Of a DNA stretch of 64,000 nt, positions 62,882-64,000 are shown piece after piece. The notes under the pieces were generated by a model. That model saw nothing but the letters and a program-made list of their open reading frames with translations, searched no databases and had not been told where the DNA came from. The translations under genes and the position numbers were made by a program. How positions within the stretch are numbered: the stretch's first letter is position 1; each line of letters starts with the position of its first letter. Source of the stretch: Pantoea sp. Ep11b (GTDB lineage: Bacteria; Pseudomonadota; Gammaproteobacteria; Enterobacterales; Enterobacteriaceae); contig NZ_CP160631.1 in the NCBI RefSeq assembly GCF_040783975.1, positions 2,232,001 to 2,296,000 on the forward strand, read 5' to 3'.

Positions 62882-64000
62882 ATGTCGGTCAAATCATCTG
62901 CTACAGCGTATCCGGACGCGGCACAACCGCGCCTGTCAGAAACCCGCTCCATCGATTACATTCCGCTGCGCGAACGTCATGGGCATCCCTTCAGCCAGTT
63001 CACGCTCTGGTTTGGTGGCAACCTGCAAATCACCGCCATTGTTACCGGGGCGCTGGCTGTCGTACTGGGCGGCGATGTTGTCTGGTCGCTTGTCGGCTTA
63101 CTGGTGGGGCAGATGATCGGCGCCGCGATCATGTCTTTGCATGCGCTGCAGGGCCCGCGCCTGGGCTTACCCCAGATGATAACCAGCCGCATGCAGTTCG
63201 GCGTTTACGGTGCGGTCATCCCCCTGGTGCTGGTCTGCATCATGTATGTGGGATTCTCCGCCAGCGGCACGGTACTGGCCGGACAGGCGCTGGCGAAACT
63301 GATCTCTGTCAGCAATGCCACCGGGATGATCGTGTTCAGCGCCCTGATCGTGGTGATTGCGGTGATGGGATATCGCGTGATCCATCAGCTGGGCAAGCTG
63401 GCGAGCGTGATTGGCGTGCTGGCCTTCGCGTATCTCTTTATCACGCTCTTTGCCACGCACGACCTGGCGGCCGTCTGGCAGAATCGCCACTTTACCCCGG
63501 CAAATTTCCTGCTGGCGGTGTCGCTCTCGTCATCCTGGCAGATCGCCTTTTGCCCCTATGTTTCCGACTACTCGCGCTATCTGCCTGCAGACGTCTCCGC
63601 GAAGAAACTGTTCGGTTCGGTGTTTGCCGGAACCGTACTCGGCACCCAGGCCTCGATGACGCTGGGGGTGATTGCCGCCGCGCTGGCCGGAAGTGCCTTC
63701 GCCGGTAATGAGGTGGGTTACATCGTTGGTCTGGGCAGTACCGCAGGCATGGCGATGGTGATCTACTTTGCCATCTGCTTCGGGAAGATTACCTTTACCA
63801 CGCTCAACGCCTACGGAAGTTTTATGTCCCTGACCACCATCGTCTCCGGCTTTCGCCGGCAGACGACGCTGAGCCAGGGCGGGCGCATTCTGTTTGTCAT
63901 CCTCATGGTCTCCGTGGCCTGCCTGATAGCCCTGCTCAGTGAACCGGCCTTCCTGAAATCCTTTACCCACTTCCTGCTGTTCCTGCTGGCCTTTTTTGTG
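62882..64000 (+). CDS. NCS1-family nucleobase/cytosine permease, 5' part
   Basis: 373 codons are in the window, continuing past its end, from ATG 62882 (a good start given CGAGGGATCT upstream). Hydrophobic segments with GNLQITAIVTGALAVVLGG and SLSSSWQIAFCPYVSDYSRY are the NCS1 pattern around helices 1 and 6. It imports a purine, pyrimidine or related base with a cation. Neighbours beyond the window should show the pathway. A longer frame at 62806-63708 in another phase is a shadow of this gene. Confidence 0.87.
   Translation, partial: MSVKSSATAYPDAAQPRLSETRSIDYIPLRERHGHPFSQFTLWFGGNLQITAIVTGALAVVLGGDVVWSLVGLLVGQMIGAAIMSLHALQGPRLGLPQMITSRMQFGVYGAVIPLVLVCIMYVGFSASGTVLAGQALAKLISVSNATGMIVFSALIVVIAVMGYRVIHQLGKLASVIGVLAFAYLFITLFATHDLAAVWQNRHFTPANFLLAVSLSSSWQIAFCPYVSDYSRYLPADVSAKKLFGSVFAGTVLGTQASMTLGVIAAALAGSAFAGNEVGYIVGLGSTAGMAMVIYFAICFGKITFTTLNAYGSFMSLTTIVSGFRRQTTLSQGGRILFVILMVSVACLIALLSEPAFLKSFTHFLLFLLAFFV

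Noticed and set aside
62806..63708. 300-codon plus-strand open frame
   Set aside because: It is out of phase with the NCS1 permease, which starts at 62882 and runs past the window end; its translation is Arg/Gly/Pro-rich nonsense.

Overview
The window is about 64 kb of an enterobacterial chromosome. It is most likely Pantoea or a close Erwiniaceae relative. The evidence is E. coli-like gene order (ydgJ-add, ydgA-manA-fumC-tus), a full pqqABCDEF operon, an oqxAB/rarA efflux locus, plant-associated uronate and aconitate functions, and a fairly high G+C content. A tus gene with a near-perfect Ter site (10288-10310) places the window in the replication terminus region.

Layout. 1-2352: end of the L-arabinose ABC transporter (araG', araH) and araC. 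2569-10310: ydgJ-like oxidoreductase, add, ydgA, a frameshifted manA, fumC, tus and Ter. 10414-18147: MFS transporter, oqxR, a hicAB toxin-antitoxin pair, oqxB, a frameshifted oqxA and rarA. 18234-25627: a barnase/barstar pair facing a three-gene srfABC operon. 25799-28706: benE-like transporter with a divergent sutR/ydcN regulator, then marR and an isochorismatase-family hydrolase. 28789-34134: an autotransporter with a repetitive Pro-rich linker, and the PQQ receptor pqqU (yncD). 34330-37230: a dehydrogenase, a truncated regulator, and an AT-rich patch with a decayed LysM/glycine-zipper toxin and its putative membrane immunity protein. 37231-43877: M19 dipeptidase and pqqABCDEF. 43992-50319: yceI, then a seven-gene operon (PFK-like kinase, PTS IIB, IIC, class II aldolase, small helical protein, IIA, P-loop kinase) behind a perfect CRP site, and a DCC-family protein. 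50449-53446: LysR, ModA-fold aconitate-isomerase-like protein, TcuC-like transporter. 53902-55511: AriR-like small protein, then a divergent kdgF/dhuI-like pair around a KdgR box. 55685-58721: Fur-box-preceded iron-siderophore binding protein, a membrane protein and a PQQ-family sugar dehydrogenase lipoprotein. 58753-59257: an SOS-controlled type I toxin-antitoxin locus organised like tisB/istR. 59346-64000: hexapeptide acyltransferase, EamA and MFS exporters divergent from an HxlR regulator, and the start of an NCS1 permease.

How the genes work together. PQQ is a theme: synthesis (pqqA-F), a receptor for scavenging it (pqqU) and a PQQ-family dehydrogenase lie within 27 kb. Several loci look tuned to plant carbon: arabinose, unsaturated uronates, trans-aconitate, and the unassigned PTS/kinase/aldolase pathway. 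Conflict systems are also frequent (hicAB, barnase/barstar, srfABC, the LysM toxin remnant, tisB/istR-like).

The most notable hidden element is the tisB/istR-like locus. It has a 29-residue hydrophobic peptide, a LexA box, a long leader, and a divergent small RNA with its own sigma-70 promoter and terminator. The predicted 5' end of that RNA is complementary to the toxin leader. Caution: manA and oqxA each carry one apparent single-base loss in a G/C homopolymer, which could be sequencing error rather than biology.
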